Both the position numbers and the translations under genes were made by a program. From Verrucomicrobia bacterium SCGC AAA164-E04 (lineage in GTDB: Bacteria > Verrucomicrobiota > Verrucomicrobiia > Limisphaerales > AAA164-E04), in NCBI GenBank assembly GCA_000383715.1, contig KB912023.1:1-42380 (forward strand): a stretch of DNA of 42,380 nucleotides. Direction: 5' to 3'. This document shows positions 27,677 through 37,604 of the stretch, one piece after another (within the stretch, counting starts at the first letter, position 1; each line of letters opens with the position of its first letter). The notes under the pieces are model-generated. The model saw only the letters and a list, made by a program, of their open reading frames with translations. It had not been told where the DNA came from and did not search any database.

Positions 27677-29050
27677 CTAACCATTATCTGGTGGCATGGA
27701 TTGGTGCCAGGAGATAAGGGCTCGTGTTAAACTTTTCACGGTCTGGGGGTGATTGCTTGCGACATTGATCGTCTCTCCATGGTCCGTTTGCATGTCGTAG
27801 AGTTCGGGATGGCTTCCATCATATTCACATAAAAGTTTCCATTTTCCATGTCGCACTGCCAAGTCGGGCAGGTCTTTGATTCCATAAAACGAATCTCTGT
27901 CAGGAGGACGTCTGAAAAAAATGGGTTTCTTTCTGGATGCGGTCGATGCTGCAGTCAAAACGTCAGGCAAGGATTCCCCATCAAACCGGACGCCTTGAGG
28001 ATGCTCTGCGCCCGCGAGGTCGAGCAGTGTAGGGACCAGATCGATAGCCGAAAAAACAGATTCACGATTGACCGTGTTTTTTCTTGTAATGATTTCAGGC
28101 CCCCATGCGACGAGTGATGATCGGATTCCACCTTCATAAAGATGAGTCTTAAATCCTTTGAAAGGACCTGCAACCCCGGCTCCTTTTTCAGGCCCATTGT
28201 CCGAGCAAACGAGAATCAATGTGTTTTTTCTCAACTTCGGATCCTCTCTGACAAAATTAAAAAGTCTGCCGAGTTGTCGATCCATTTCTTGAAGGACGGA
28301 CAAATAGAGTTCCCGCTTACCATTCCCCCATTTTTCCACGGGAGGCCAGAAAGGTGAATGCACATCATCGGGCCAAAGATTGACGTAAAAAGGTTGATTG
28401 TTTTCAGAAGCCCGTTTCATGAATGGAATGGCTTCGTCAATGAATCCGCTTGTGATTTCGGAGCGCAACATCCATCTGAACCCTGCACCCAATACCTCCG
28501 CCTTATCCCAGATGCGCCCTGGCTTTTGCTGTCTGGGTTTCAGTGTCAGAGGCAGAAGTTTAGGGCCCATGCCTTCAAAATTGGTCAGTGAGCTATCAAA
28601 TCCATACTCCGTGATGTAGGGCGCCTCACTCACATCGCGTTGCCCTCCCATGTGCCATTTACCAAAATGACCCGTGGCATAACCTGCTTGCTTGAGGGAC
28701 CGTGCCAGCATCGGTGCTTTTGGGTCAAGCCACTGAGCCATCCCGCGTTCAGTATTCATTTTGCGGTGTGCAAGGTAAGACGTGATTTTCCACCTTTGTG
28801 GGTACTGGCCTGTTGAGATAGCTGTTCTGGAAGGGGAACAAATGGGTGAATTCACGTAGAACTGCTCAAAACGAATACCCTCCTTGGCCAGTCCATCCAC
28901 ATGGGGTGTTGAAGCTGCTTGGTTACCGAAGCATGAAAAATCCCCCCAGCCCATGTCGTCGATGAAGACCAGAATGATGTTTGGTTTGTCAGCTTGCAGG
29001 TTGATTGCCAACGTCAAAAGCACGGTAGCGATAAACAGTGGTTTTTTCAT
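27677..29050 (-). CDS. Type I sulfatase (arylsulfatase A-like)
   Basis: A 457-residue exported sulfatase. The ATG at 29050 opens a signal peptide (MKKPLFIATVLLTLAINLQA). The active-site Cys is intact in CSPSR at 71-75, which an anaerobic/aerobic maturase would convert to formylglycine. Other features: DDMGWGDF at 31-38 (metal-binding Asp pair), FGKWHMGG and CSDNGPEKG (metal ligands), and KTHLYEGGIRSSLVAWGP. Substrate cannot be read, but sulfated polysaccharides are usual in this phylum. It is the last gene of the minus unit with PSD1, DUF1501, pabB and pabC, 34 bases after pabC. An earlier ATG at 29098 would overlap pabC. Confidence 0.93.
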   Translation of the reverse strand: MKKPLFIATVLLTLAINLQADKPNIILVFIDDMGWGDFSCFGNQAASTPHVDGLAKEGIRFEQFYVNSPICSPSRTAISTGQYPQRWKITSYLAHRKMNTERGMAQWLDPKAPMLARSLKQAGYATGHFGKWHMGGQRDVSEAPYITEYGFDSSLTNFEGMGPKLLPLTLKPRQQKPGRIWDKAEVLGAGFRWMLRSEITSGFIDEAIPFMKRASENNQPFYVNLWPDDVHSPFWPPVEKWGNGKRELYLSVLQEMDRQLGRLFNFVREDPKLRKNTLILVCSDNGPEKGAGVAGPFKGFKTHLYEGGIRSSLVAWGPEIITRKNTVNRESVFSAIDLVPTLLDLAGAEHPQGVRFDGESLPDVLTAASTASRKKPIFFRRPPDRDSFYGIKDLPDLAVRHGKWKLLCEYDGSHPELYDMQTDHGETINVASNHPQTVKSLTRALISWHQSMPPDNG

Positions 29051-29084
29051 CGAATAACTTGAGTTGTCATTTTGTTTCAAAGAA

Positions 29085-30023
29085 TCAAGGTGTCGCATTC
29101 AATTGCTTCAGGTAAGCTTTGTAAATGGTTTGTTCCAATGGATGTAAGTCAAATCTCTGACCCTGAATGCGGTCGATATGAATCATTCCAAATGTTGTTA
29201 ATGTCGCAAAGACGGATCTTGCGTGCTGAAGGGTTTCCATGTCGCAGGCCGCCTCCTTGCAATCAACACCCGCCTGCGCTGCAATATCCAGAATCAGGGC
29301 ACGTGTGGTGCCGGGTAAAATCCCGCTGCCCAAAGGCGGGGTAAGCAAACAGTCATTCATCACAAAGAACAAGTTAGCACAACTTAGTTCGGTGATATGG
29401 CCGGATTCATTCAAGATGATGGCATCATCCGCGTGAGCCTCTTTTGCCTCCTGTTTGACGAAAGTCTGGAACAATTTATTGCTTGTTTTCCACTGTGCAC
29501 ATTCCCAATGCGAGGGCATTCTCATTCTGGATAGAATGACCCTCCATGACTGAGGTTGGTTGAGGGGAAGTTCGGGCGCTGAATGTAATGTAATGACCCA
29601 TGTTGCCTGCGCGTTTTCAGGTGGGAGGTAGCCTCTTGGTCCGGGGCCTCGAGAGATTTGGATGCGGGCCATACACTCATTGACTTGATTCTTTTGAACC
29701 AAGTCCAGGATACTTGTTTTCAACGCTTCCTCTGCAATGTCCAACCGAATGGTTAAACCTTCACAACCAGATTTTAATCGGTCCCAATGCCTTTGCCATT
29801 CGAACAGCTTGCCTCCGTGAATACGGATCGTTTCGAATAAACCATCCCCATATAAATAGCCACGATCAAAAACAGAAACGGACGCGTTGGCCGATTCGAT
29901 GAAGGAACCATTCAGCCAGCACCATTTGTAAGCGTCTGGTTGGAGATGCTTGTTTGACGATAATAGTGCCTCCGGATTTGTGAGAGATGTCATCGATCGT
30001 ATAGGTATTTTTTCCCGCTCCAT
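29085..30023 (-). CDS. pabC: Aminotransferase class IV, probably 4-amino-4-deoxychorismate lyase
   Basis: A 312-residue PLP-dependent fold IV enzyme. The likely PLP-binding Lys is Lys179 in QWKTSNKL, with Glu212 (GHITELSCANLFF) and GSGILPGTTRALIL typical of the family. YLYGDGLFETIRIHGG near 57-71 supports a lyase/aminotransferase of the PabC type. The start overlaps the pabB stop by one base (TGATG), and this coupling to pabB makes conversion of aminodeoxychorismate to p-aminobenzoate plus pyruvate the best reading. Branched-chain or D-amino acid aminotransferase activities are alternatives in the same fold. It precedes the sulfatase in the same unit. Confidence 0.9.
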   Translation of the reverse strand: MEREKIPIRSMTSLTNPEALLSSNKHLQPDAYKWCWLNGSFIESANASVSVFDRGYLYGDGLFETIRIHGGKLFEWQRHWDRLKSGCEGLTIRLDIAEEALKTSILDLVQKNQVNECMARIQISRGPGPRGYLPPENAQATWVITLHSAPELPLNQPQSWRVILSRMRMPSHWECAQWKTSNKLFQTFVKQEAKEAHADDAIILNESGHITELSCANLFFVMNDCLLTPPLGSGILPGTTRALILDIAAQAGVDCKEAACDMETLQHARSVFATLTTFGMIHIDRIQGQRFDLHPLEQTIYKAYLKQLNATP

Positions 30024-31471
30024 CAGAGGGATTGCGGTTTGGATGGAGAGAGCTGATTGGAGGTTTTGAAAGCTGCCAGAAATCCCGCCGCTTTGTCCTC
30101 TGTTTCCTGAAATTCAGCTTCAGGAACAGAATCTGCGACGATTCCCGCTCCCACGTGCAATGATAAGTGGTTTTTCTGTTTTACGGCGGTTCTAATGATG
30201 ATGTTAAGTCTGCTGGTTTTGTTGAAGCCAAGATATCCCATGCTGCCCGTATAAGGTCCACGTGTCATGGGTTCGAGTTCCTCTATAATTTGCATGGCTC
30301 GAAATTTGGGAGCCCCCGTGATGCTTCCGCCAGGGAAACAGCGGGAAAGTGCCTGCAGGTGTGAGCAGTCTTTGGCTAGTGTTCCCTCAATCGTGGATAC
30401 CAAATGATGAACCTGCGGGTAGCGTTCCAATTGCATGAGATCGGGCACAGTGACGCTTCCATACTCACAGACACGCCCCAGATCGTTGCGTAGTAGATCG
30501 GTGATCATGAGCAGCTCGGCTCGTTCTTTCTCACTGGACTGTAGTTCATAGGCCAGTTGTGCATCGGCCTGTGGATTCAGCCCACGTGGACGTGTTCCTT
30601 TGATGGGACGAGTTTGTATATGATTTCCGTCCAGTTTAAGGAAAGACTCTGGCGAAGCACTCAAGATCTGAAATCCTCCCTCATTAATGAATCCTGAAAA
30701 AGGAGCAGGGGACATATTTTGCAGCTGTCTGTAGGCGGTTAAAGCGGAACTCTCGTTACGCGTGCTCAGTTCTCTCGCTAGATTGACCTGATAAATGTCC
30801 CCTTGACCAATGAGTTTCTGTGCTCGTTTTACCGAACGAACATAAGCATTCCGATCTGGATAGCTGGGCCATGAAAAGTTGGGATTTCCGCTCGGGTGAG
30901 GCAAATCGGGGAGTTTGATGTTGCTGCTCGATTCCAAGAGCTGTTTCCACTGATCGACCTGTCTGGTCGCCTCGGTTTGGGACCATGTGCCATCCGGATG
31001 AAAACCGGTTGCCACAATCCACGTTTTGTTATCCCAATGGTCAACAGCTACCAGACTTGCAAAGAGGCCCACATAGGCATCAGGTAATACGCTTGATCTG
31101 ACCGCTCTTCTTTCAAGGCTGGGCTCAACAAAATGTTTCAAGTCATAACCCCAGTAACCAAAACAGCCACCCAACGGAAAAGGAGAGTCAAGTTCCTCCA
31201 TCACTTCAAATGGGTGCATGAGCTGATCCATCACGGACCAGGGGTTTCCGTAAACTGTGTGGCTTTTTTGAACCGTCGGATAATGTAGATGGCAATCCGC
31301 ACCAAATGCTCGAAGGGTGACCATCGGAAAAGCCGTGAGGAATGAAAACCGTGAATCGGGGTGCCCCTGAAGTGACGAATGCAATAGCATGACGTCGGGT
31401 TGATCTCCCACTGTCGCAAGCAAGTTTTCAATTTGAACCTTTCCTGCAATGAGTTCGATTCGGCTTCTCAT
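30023..31471 (-). CDS. pabB: Aminodeoxychorismate synthase component I
   Basis: A 482-residue chorismate-utilising enzyme, which with a glutamine amidotransferase (PabA) converts chorismate to 4-amino-4-deoxychorismate for folate synthesis. It shows PIKGT at 289-293 with the Lys typical of PabB (rather than the TIAGT of TrpE), GDIYQVN at 224-230, SPESFLKL near 273, GGSITGAPK at 381-389, and GAGIVADSVPEAEFQETEDKA at the C-terminus. The N-terminal region (residues 1-110) is of the divergent PabB type. pabA is not in the window; TrpG from elsewhere may serve. It starts 15 bases after the DUF1501 gene. Confidence 0.95.
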   Translation of the reverse strand: MRSRIELIAGKVQIENLLATVGDQPDVMLLHSSLQGHPDSRFSFLTAFPMVTLRAFGADCHLHYPTVQKSHTVYGNPWSVMDQLMHPFEVMEELDSPFPLGGCFGYWGYDLKHFVEPSLERRAVRSSVLPDAYVGLFASLVAVDHWDNKTWIVATGFHPDGTWSQTEATRQVDQWKQLLESSSNIKLPDLPHPSGNPNFSWPSYPDRNAYVRSVKRAQKLIGQGDIYQVNLARELSTRNESSALTAYRQLQNMSPAPFSGFINEGGFQILSASPESFLKLDGNHIQTRPIKGTRPRGLNPQADAQLAYELQSSEKERAELLMITDLLRNDLGRVCEYGSVTVPDLMQLERYPQVHHLVSTIEGTLAKDCSHLQALSRCFPGGSITGAPKFRAMQIIEELEPMTRGPYTGSMGYLGFNKTSRLNIIIRTAVKQKNHLSLHVGAGIVADSVPEAEFQETEDKAAGFLAAFKTSNQLSPSKPQSL

Positions 31472-31486
31472 GGATGAATTGTTTTT

Positions 31487-32950
31487 CTAAGCCAGGATTT
31501 CCTTGATGACATGGCCGAAATCTTCTTCGAGACGTTTATGTCCGGGCACTTCCATTCGATGTGCATCCAGGCCCAGTTGATGGAGAAGGGTGGCATGCAC
31601 ATCGGTCACATAATGAGGATGTTCGATTGCATGAAAACCCAATTCATCGGTCGCGCCATGAGTGAGTCCTCCCTGTATGCCTCCACCTGCCATCCATACT
31701 GAAAATCCGTAAGGATGATGATCGCGACCGTCATTGCTCTGCGAACCGGGTGTGCGTCCGAACTCGGTTGCAAAAACAACGATAGTTTCGCTCAGGAGGC
31801 CGCGCTGTTTGAGGTCTTTCAAGAGTCCGGCAATCGGTTTGTCGACCTGAGCTGAAAGCTTCTCATGATTCTTCTTGAGGCCGCTGTGAGCATCCCAGGC
31901 TCCGGCTGCACCATCTCCATGCATGATCTGGATGAAGCGAACTCCCTTTTCCACCATGCGCCTCGCTGCCAGTAATTGTTTTCCAAAGGGACGAGTCACG
32001 TCTTGATCCATGCCATACATTTTTCTGACATGGTCAGGCTCCTGATCAAGATTCAAAAGATTCGGAACAGATGACTGCATTCGGTAAGCAAGTTCATAGG
32101 ATTGAATGCGGGCTTCCAGTTTGTCATCGTTTGGGAACACCTTGGAACGCATCTGATTTAATTTGTTTACCAAATCAAATGCGGATCTTTGCCTTTCCAT
32201 ACTGATGGGACGTTGTGGTTTTGCAAAATCCAGAGGGGCTTTGGGATCGATCTTGAGTGGCACCGCATCGTAGGCTGGTCCCAGGTAGTGACCGTCTCTT
32301 TTATCAAAAAAACGGGGCCCGATAGTGACAAACTGGGGCAGGTTTTCGTTGAGAGACCCCAGTCCGTAAGTGACCCACGCCCCGATGGTTGGAAAACGGC
32401 CATCAAGCATATGACGTCCCGAGTGAAACTGAACCTGCGCTCCATGATTGTCATCGGTGGTCCACATGGATCGTAACACGGCGATGTCATCCGCGCATGA
32501 TCCGATATGAGGGAACCAATCACTTACCTGCATGCCACTTTGCCCGTATGGTTTGAAAGAGGTCTGCAGTGGGTAGATCTTGTTCCGTTGTTGTCCGTTG
32601 GCATCATTGATCACCACGACACGCACCTTCTTGAGCAGCTCGGGAGATTGAACTCGGCTGAAGGGTGTTTCTCCAATGCTCTTGCCCTGATACTGGTTGA
32701 GAGCAGGTTTGGGATCAAAACTCTCCATGTGACTGACTCCCCCGCGCATGAACAGCCAAATCACATTTTTGGCTTTTGCTGGATGATGATGTCGGCCAAA
32801 TCCCGGACCAGGAACCGCCATGGCCTCTTGGTGAAGGAGTGATTGCAACGCGATACTCCCGAACCCCAAGGCGCTTCGGTTCAGAAAGGAGCGACGGTTC
32901 ATCGCGATTTGATTATCGTTGTGCACATGCCAGGGGCCGGGGCTTTTCAT
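31487..32950 (-). CDS. DUF1501 family protein with Tat-like signal
   Basis: A 487-residue protein of the DUF1501 family (sulfatase-like alkaline phosphatase fold), very common in planctomycetes and verrucomicrobia next to PSD1 cytochromes. The N-terminus has [20 protein letters not shown] at residues 17-36, a Tat-like signal; translation may start at 32950 or at this second Met (32902). Family blocks include [60 protein letters not shown] and [17 protein letters not shown]. Its biochemical role is unproven; surface polysaccharide handling is often proposed. It lies two bases after PSD1, clearly coupled. Confidence 0.93.
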   Translation of the reverse strand: MKSPGPWHVHNDNQIAMNRRSFLNRSALGFGSIALQSLLHQEAMAVPGPGFGRHHHPAKAKNVIWLFMRGGVSHMESFDPKPALNQYQGKSIGETPFSRVQSPELLKKVRVVVINDANGQQRNKIYPLQTSFKPYGQSGMQVSDWFPHIGSCADDIAVLRSMWTTDDNHGAQVQFHSGRHMLDGRFPTIGAWVTYGLGSLNENLPQFVTIGPRFFDKRDGHYLGPAYDAVPLKIDPKAPLDFAKPQRPISMERQRSAFDLVNKLNQMRSKVFPNDDKLEARIQSYELAYRMQSSVPNLLNLDQEPDHVRKMYGMDQDVTRPFGKQLLAARRMVEKGVRFIQIMHGDGAAGAWDAHSGLKKNHEKLSAQVDKPIAGLLKDLKQRGLLSETIVVFATEFGRTPGSQSNDGRDHHPYGFSVWMAGGGIQGGLTHGATDELGFHAIEHPHYVTDVHATLLHQLGLDAHRMEVPGHKRLEEDFGHVIKEILA

Positions 32951-32952
32951 GA

Positions 32953-35586
32953 TTAACGAATGGTGGCAAAATCATTGTGGTTGAGCAGAACATGAATCAG
33001 ACTTGCGCGAGGTGATTGCGTGTTGGGATTAGAGTTCGATTCGTTTTCCTGTTGCCAGTTTGTGATACTGTCCAGGCATGCATTCATTTCTTCCGGTGTA
33101 GGTTTCCATCCCAATATGGTTTCAAACGCTAGCTTGACAAAAGCTGCGTGACTGTCTTCGGCAATGCCGGTTTTTAAAGTCAATGCCTCTGTAATTCGAG
33201 TGGATGCATCCATGGAAAGACTGCTGTTGGCGAGTGCCAGAGCTTGTTGTGGGATGACGCTTTCGGACCGTCGGTAACAAGCTAAAATAGATGCATCATC
33301 AAACAGCGTCAGAAAGCGATGCTGATCGTCCCGCGAGTGCTTGAAATAGAGGCTTCGGCGATGCATGTTGGGATTTCCTTCCGGGTCAATCGTCGGTCCG
33401 CCCATTTGTGTGTGGAGCTGATTTGACAATTGAAGGATGCTGTCTCTGAGAATCTGTGACTCCATACGAATTGAGTTTTGTCTCCACACGAGTTCGTTAT
33501 GCGGATCAACAATAAGATTGTCTGCCAAGGCGTTCGATTCTGAGCTGGATCTTTTGTAGGCCTGACTCGTTACGATCAGCCTGTGAATTGGCTTCATCTT
33601 CCAATCATTCTCAATGAGGGTGATGGCAAGGAAATCCAGCAACTCCTGGAGTTTTGGCGGGTTGGTTTGTCGTCCGAAATCTGTGACGGGGTCTACCAAT
33701 GGTGCCCCGAAATGTCGCATCCAAATGTGATTCACTGCGACACGAGCTGTGAGTGGGTGGTCAGGATGCGTGATCCACATTGCCAGAGCAGTCCGCCTTC
33801 CCGTGCTTGTTTTGGGGTAGGGTAAGAAGCGTTCCTTTTCGGTTTCCGCTGGAGATTCCAAAGCCTTGATAGATGCGCGCAGAGGGGTGTATTGAAGTGG
33901 GTTTTCCAGATGGCTCTGAATGTGTTGAGTTCGCTTTTCCTGAATCTGATCGAGTGTCTGTTTCAAAGCTTCTTTGCCATCATTTCCTGCTTCAACGGCT
34001 TGTCTGGCTTTGCTGATTTTCCAATCGAATCGGGCCAACTCATATTTGTATTCGGTCTTTGCTGCTTTTTCGTCCAATGCTTGCTGCTGGAGGGAGTCGG
34101 GCACCATTGCCTTATTCCGGATAGCCTCAAATTTAGCGGTGATCATGGCGGGGCGCAGTTTGGCGGCCATCCATTCATGCTCTTGTGTATCTCCGGTCTT
34201 ACTGTTGGAGTGGTATGCGTCACCATCGCTTGAGTCTTTTTTCAATCCTGCTTCAAGGACATCGATGTGTGTCTGGGCTTCTTTCAAGAGCGTGTCTTTG
34301 ACATGAGTCTGAATTTCCGGTCGGTATGCTGTTGGCGGCAAGATGATGGGGGTAATATTAAAAGGAACATGCCTTAAAAAAGCAGGAGGAGCGGGGTGCA
34401 TCTTTTCTGAAATGTCCCGTTGCTTTTCATTTCCTCTTACGTGCACATAAGTCGGGGCTTCAGGATGCATGTCAAAGACTCTTGGTAATCCGTTTTTGTT
34501 CAAATCGGATTCTCCCGGAAGGGCGTCTGTTCGGATTTGATGAGGCTCCAGGATGGCTCTGAATTGATAGTAATCTCTGGCGGAAATAGGATCGTATTTG
34601 TGGTCGTGACATTTGCTGCACTGCATGGTCAATCCAAGGAATGCCTTTGAGGTATGCTCAATGGTCTTGTCCAGCCACGTTGTTCTGTTGAAAAGGAAAT
34701 AATTGCGCGCCAGAAACCCAGTCGCACGAAGCCGGTTCTGGTCTGTGGGATATAACTCATCAGCAGCCAGCATTTCCAAAATCATCTGATCGTAACCCTT
34801 GTCTTCGTTGAGTGATTCCAGAATCCAGTCACGCCAATGCCAGATGTGTTTCTGGCTATACCTCAATTGTGTACCAAGCCCAAACCAGTCACTGTATCTC
34901 CAGACATCCATCCAGTGCCTTCCCCATCTTTCGGCATGGTGTGGAGAGGCAAGAAGTTGATCCACTATTCGGCTGTATCCGGGTGCCTCGGGTGCATTCA
35001 GAAAATCTTCAATCTGTTCAGGCTCTGGAGGAAGTCCAACCAAATCGAGGAATAATCGCCGCATCAACAATCGCGGTTCTGCGGCTGCTTGTGGATTCAG
35101 GTTGTTTTCCTCATGATGTTGGGCGAGTATGGCGTCGATTGGATTTCTTGCAGGATGGTTCAGCTCTGGTTTGTCAGGGGGTAGAAAGGCCCAGTGGCTC
35201 AGTGGATCGTCTTCGGGCTTTTCATCGCTCGGACCAGGATGGCCAGCTTCGATCCACATTCGCAGGGCTTGAATGGTTTCCGTTTCTATGGGCTTGCCTT
35301 CAGGCGGCATCCGTTCCTCTGGGTCCGTTGAGATCAGACGCTGAAAAAGAGGGGGAAGATCCTTGCTTTCTACATCAAGGATATTGCCGTTGTTGCTGCC
35401 CCTTTCCATGAGCGTAACCGAGTCAAGCCGCAGTCCGCCTTTTTGTTTTAAAGCTCCGTGGCAAGCATAGCATCGCTCTTTAAACACAGGTTTGATTTGC
35501 TCAAGGTACAGTTGAAGGCTGTCGGCTCGACAGGAGAGATCCAACATCCATACAAGAAGCAATCCAATGTGACGCACGCGATACAT
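32953..35586 (-). CDS. PSD1 and planctomycete cytochrome c domain protein (DUF1549/DUF1553)
   Basis: An 877-residue exported protein of the PSD1/PSCyt family. From ATG 35586 a signal peptide ([23 protein letters not shown]) is followed by a heme-binding CYACH at 39-43, DUF1549 with a second [20 protein letters not shown] at 323 onward, a central helical region, and the DUF1553 part at the C-terminus ([22 protein letters not shown]). The gene reads GTG at 35607, but the ATG gives a normal signal peptide. A TATACT -10-like element lies on this strand at 35627-35632 with a weak -35 seventeen bases upstream. It starts the five-gene unit reaching to the sulfatase. The heme domains suggest redox work in the periplasm; the substrate is unknown. 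Confidence 0.94.
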   Translation of the reverse strand: MYRVRHIGLLLVWMLDLSCRADSLQLYLEQIKPVFKERCYACHGALKQKGGLRLDSVTLMERGSNNGNILDVESKDLPPLFQRLISTDPEERMPPEGKPIETETIQALRMWIEAGHPGPSDEKPEDDPLSHWAFLPPDKPELNHPARNPIDAILAQHHEENNLNPQAAAEPRLLMRRLFLDLVGLPPEPEQIEDFLNAPEAPGYSRIVDQLLASPHHAERWGRHWMDVWRYSDWFGLGTQLRYSQKHIWHWRDWILESLNEDKGYDQMILEMLAADELYPTDQNRLRATGFLARNYFLFNRTTWLDKTIEHTSKAFLGLTMQCSKCHDHKYDPISARDYYQFRAILEPHQIRTDALPGESDLNKNGLPRVFDMHPEAPTYVHVRGNEKQRDISEKMHPAPPAFLRHVPFNITPIILPPTAYRPEIQTHVKDTLLKEAQTHIDVLEAGLKKDSSDGDAYHSNSKTGDTQEHEWMAAKLRPAMITAKFEAIRNKAMVPDSLQQQALDEKAAKTEYKYELARFDWKISKARQAVEAGNDGKEALKQTLDQIQEKRTQHIQSHLENPLQYTPLRASIKALESPAETEKERFLPYPKTSTGRRTALAMWITHPDHPLTARVAVNHIWMRHFGAPLVDPVTDFGRQTNPPKLQELLDFLAITLIENDWKMKPIHRLIVTSQAYKRSSSESNALADNLIVDPHNELVWRQNSIRMESQILRDSILQLSNQLHTQMGGPTIDPEGNPNMHRRSLYFKHSRDDQHRFLTLFDDASILACYRRSESVIPQQALALANSSLSMDASTRITEALTLKTGIAEDSHAAFVKLAFETILGWKPTPEEMNACLDSITNWQQENESNSNPNTQSPRASLIHVLLNHNDFATIR

Positions 35587-35780
35587 AGTGTGACCGCCAT
35601 TGAACACTGAGAGCGGATGGGCTGCCAGTATAAACTTGGGGCTTTCAAGGGTGAAATTGCATCCCTAGCCTGCAAACCCTGAGGGAGATGCAGCGCGTAG
35701 TATTCCTGTGGCATTTTCCATGCAGAATGGACCGTTTTTCCGTGGTCATGTTTAAGGTCTTTCTGTATGTTCTGTCCCTT

Positions 35781-37583
35781 ATGCGACGTCTAACAGCTAT
35801 TCTATGGATGCTTTCTTTTTCAATCCTGCCGGAACTCCTGCACGCTCATGTTGGGGGGCACCCATCTGTTCATGACACGGTGGCAGCGATTACGCTGAGG
35901 ATGAAATCCGCATTTACTGAAGCCGAACTCAAGGCTTTGACTCCATATCAGGTGGAGGAGTTTCTGAATGAAGAGGAAAAGAAGATACTGAGCACTGAGC
36001 ATGTCCATTTCAGAGTCAATGTACCTGTTGTCGTCAGCATTATTCGTGATCGTTCGCTCAAATCACAACCTTTCTGGATTCGTGGAAACGGTTGGAATTT
36101 AACGGGTATCGTGATCAAAATCAAAGATGTGGAAGTGGATGTCTGGCAGAAATCCTTCCCTGCGGGTGATGTGGGACTGGGCGTGAATTCACTTGGATCG
36201 GGGGGGGCGCATTATATCCCGATCCTGAAACCTCAGAATGAAGGTGATGTGATCGAGGTCAGCGATATCTATCCAGGCCAGGTCCAGGCTGCTATCTTGA
36301 AGGACGGCGTCAAGCTCTATACCGATCAAGAGGACACCCTGGCAAGCGTGCCAGAACTGTTCAATGGGAGCGTGATCATTCAGACCAAATATAACAGTCG
36401 ACAAGATGCTTCTCTTGTGAACTATTTCAAATGGACCCAGTATCCCAGCACGCCTCATCCCGATCAGGTTGTGCTGACCTGGAGTGACGACCCTCAAACC
36501 ACTCAAACCCTCCAGTGGCGCACCGATACCAGTGTCAAGGAAGGGTATGTGCTTTTTCAAAATAAAGCCTCATTCAACCGTTTCAATCCAAAACCTCTTG
36601 ATAAGATCTTGGCAAGATTCGAGGTGTTGGAAACGCCCAACATCATCAATGATCCCATTTCGCATCGCTTTTTTGCGACGCTGACTGGATTGCAGCCTGA
36701 CGCAACCTATGTTTATTCTGTGGGCGATGGCAGCGAGGATGGGTGGACGGAATTATCTGAATTCACGACCGCACCTTCAAGGATAGAACCGTTCTCTTTT
36801 ATCTACATGGGAGATGCTCAGAATGGACTCGATCGTTGGGGAAGTCTGGTTCACAACGCCTTTCGGGAGCGCCCCGATGCTGCTTTTTACATCATGGCCG
36901 GTGATTTGGTAAACCGAGGCAATGATCGAGACGATTGGGACAGTTTTTTCTACAATGCAGATGATATTTACGATCGGCGTCAGCTCGTTCCAGTGATCGG
37001 TAATCATGAGAATCAGGGAGGGCATCCAACACTCTACCTTCGTAATTTTGAGCTTTTCAAGAACGGGCCTGAAGGCGTTGAAAAAGAGCGTGCCTATGCG
37101 TTTGAATACAGTAATGCCCAGTTTGTCGTGCTTGATTCAAACATCAAACCAGAAACACAAACGGCGTGGTTGGAAAAAGTGCTTTCCGAAACCAAGGCGA
37201 CTTGGAAATTTGTCACCTATCACCATCCTGCCTACTCATCAGCTCCAAGCCGTGACAATGCTTCCATTCGTAAGGAATGGTTGCCTTTGTTCGATAAATA
37301 TCACGTCGACCTTGCCTTGCAGGGGCATGACCATGCATATCTCAGAACCTTTCCGATGAAAGGGGAGAAAAAGGTTGCCTCACCGAAGGAAGGAACCGTT
37401 TATATCGTTTCAGTCAGCGGAACGAAGATGTATGAGCAAGATCCCCGGAACTACACAGAATTTGGAATGACCAATACCGCTACATATCAGGTTCTGGACA
37501 TTCAGATTTCCGGAGATCGTTTGGTTTACCGTGCGTATGATATTGACGGCAAACTGAAAGATGAGCTGGTCATTCAAAAATAA
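35781..37583 (+). CDS. Exported purple-acid-phosphatase-like metallophosphoesterase with extra N-terminal domain
   Basis: A 600-residue secreted phosphatase. From ATG 35781 a signal peptide (MRRLTAILWMLSFSILPELLHA) is followed by residues 22-210 that I cannot assign, then a PAP-like fibronectin domain (VVLTWSDDPQTTQTLQWR) and the catalytic metallophosphoesterase with MGDAQNG, AGDLVNRG, GNHENQGG, YHHPAY and LQGHDHAY, all of the dinuclear-metal residues. The first three Met codons at 35688-35748 add a poor N-terminus. It likely releases phosphate from organic compounds at the cell surface. It faces the PSD1 unit with a shared promoter region, and the next gene starts 21 bases later. Confidence 0.92.
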   Translation: MRRLTAILWMLSFSILPELLHAHVGGHPSVHDTVAAITLRMKSAFTEAELKALTPYQVEEFLNEEEKKILSTEHVHFRVNVPVVVSIIRDRSLKSQPFWIRGNGWNLTGIVIKIKDVEVDVWQKSFPAGDVGLGVNSLGSGGAHYIPILKPQNEGDVIEVSDIYPGQVQAAILKDGVKLYTDQEDTLASVPELFNGSVIIQTKYNSRQDASLVNYFKWTQYPSTPHPDQVVLTWSDDPQTTQTLQWRTDTSVKEGYVLFQNKASFNRFNPKPLDKILARFEVLETPNIINDPISHRFFATLTGLQPDATYVYSVGDGSEDGWTELSEFTTAPSRIEPFSFIYMGDAQNGLDRWGSLVHNAFRERPDAAFYIMAGDLVNRGNDRDDWDSFFYNADDIYDRRQLVPVIGNHENQGGHPTLYLRNFELFKNGPEGVEKERAYAFEYSNAQFVVLDSNIKPETQTAWLEKVLSETKATWKFVTYHHPAYSSAPSRDNASIRKEWLPLFDKYHVDLALQGHDHAYLRTFPMKGEKKVASPKEGTVYIVSVSGTKMYEQDPRNYTEFGMTNTATYQVLDIQISGDRLVYRAYDIDGKLKDELVIQK

Positions 37584-37604
37584 TCACTGGGATGGCAAGC
37601 AACT

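Noticed and set aside
34812-35411. 199-codon plus-strand ORF
   Set aside because: Antisense to the PSD1 cytochrome gene, with no recognisable motif; it is a shadow of that gene's codon bias.
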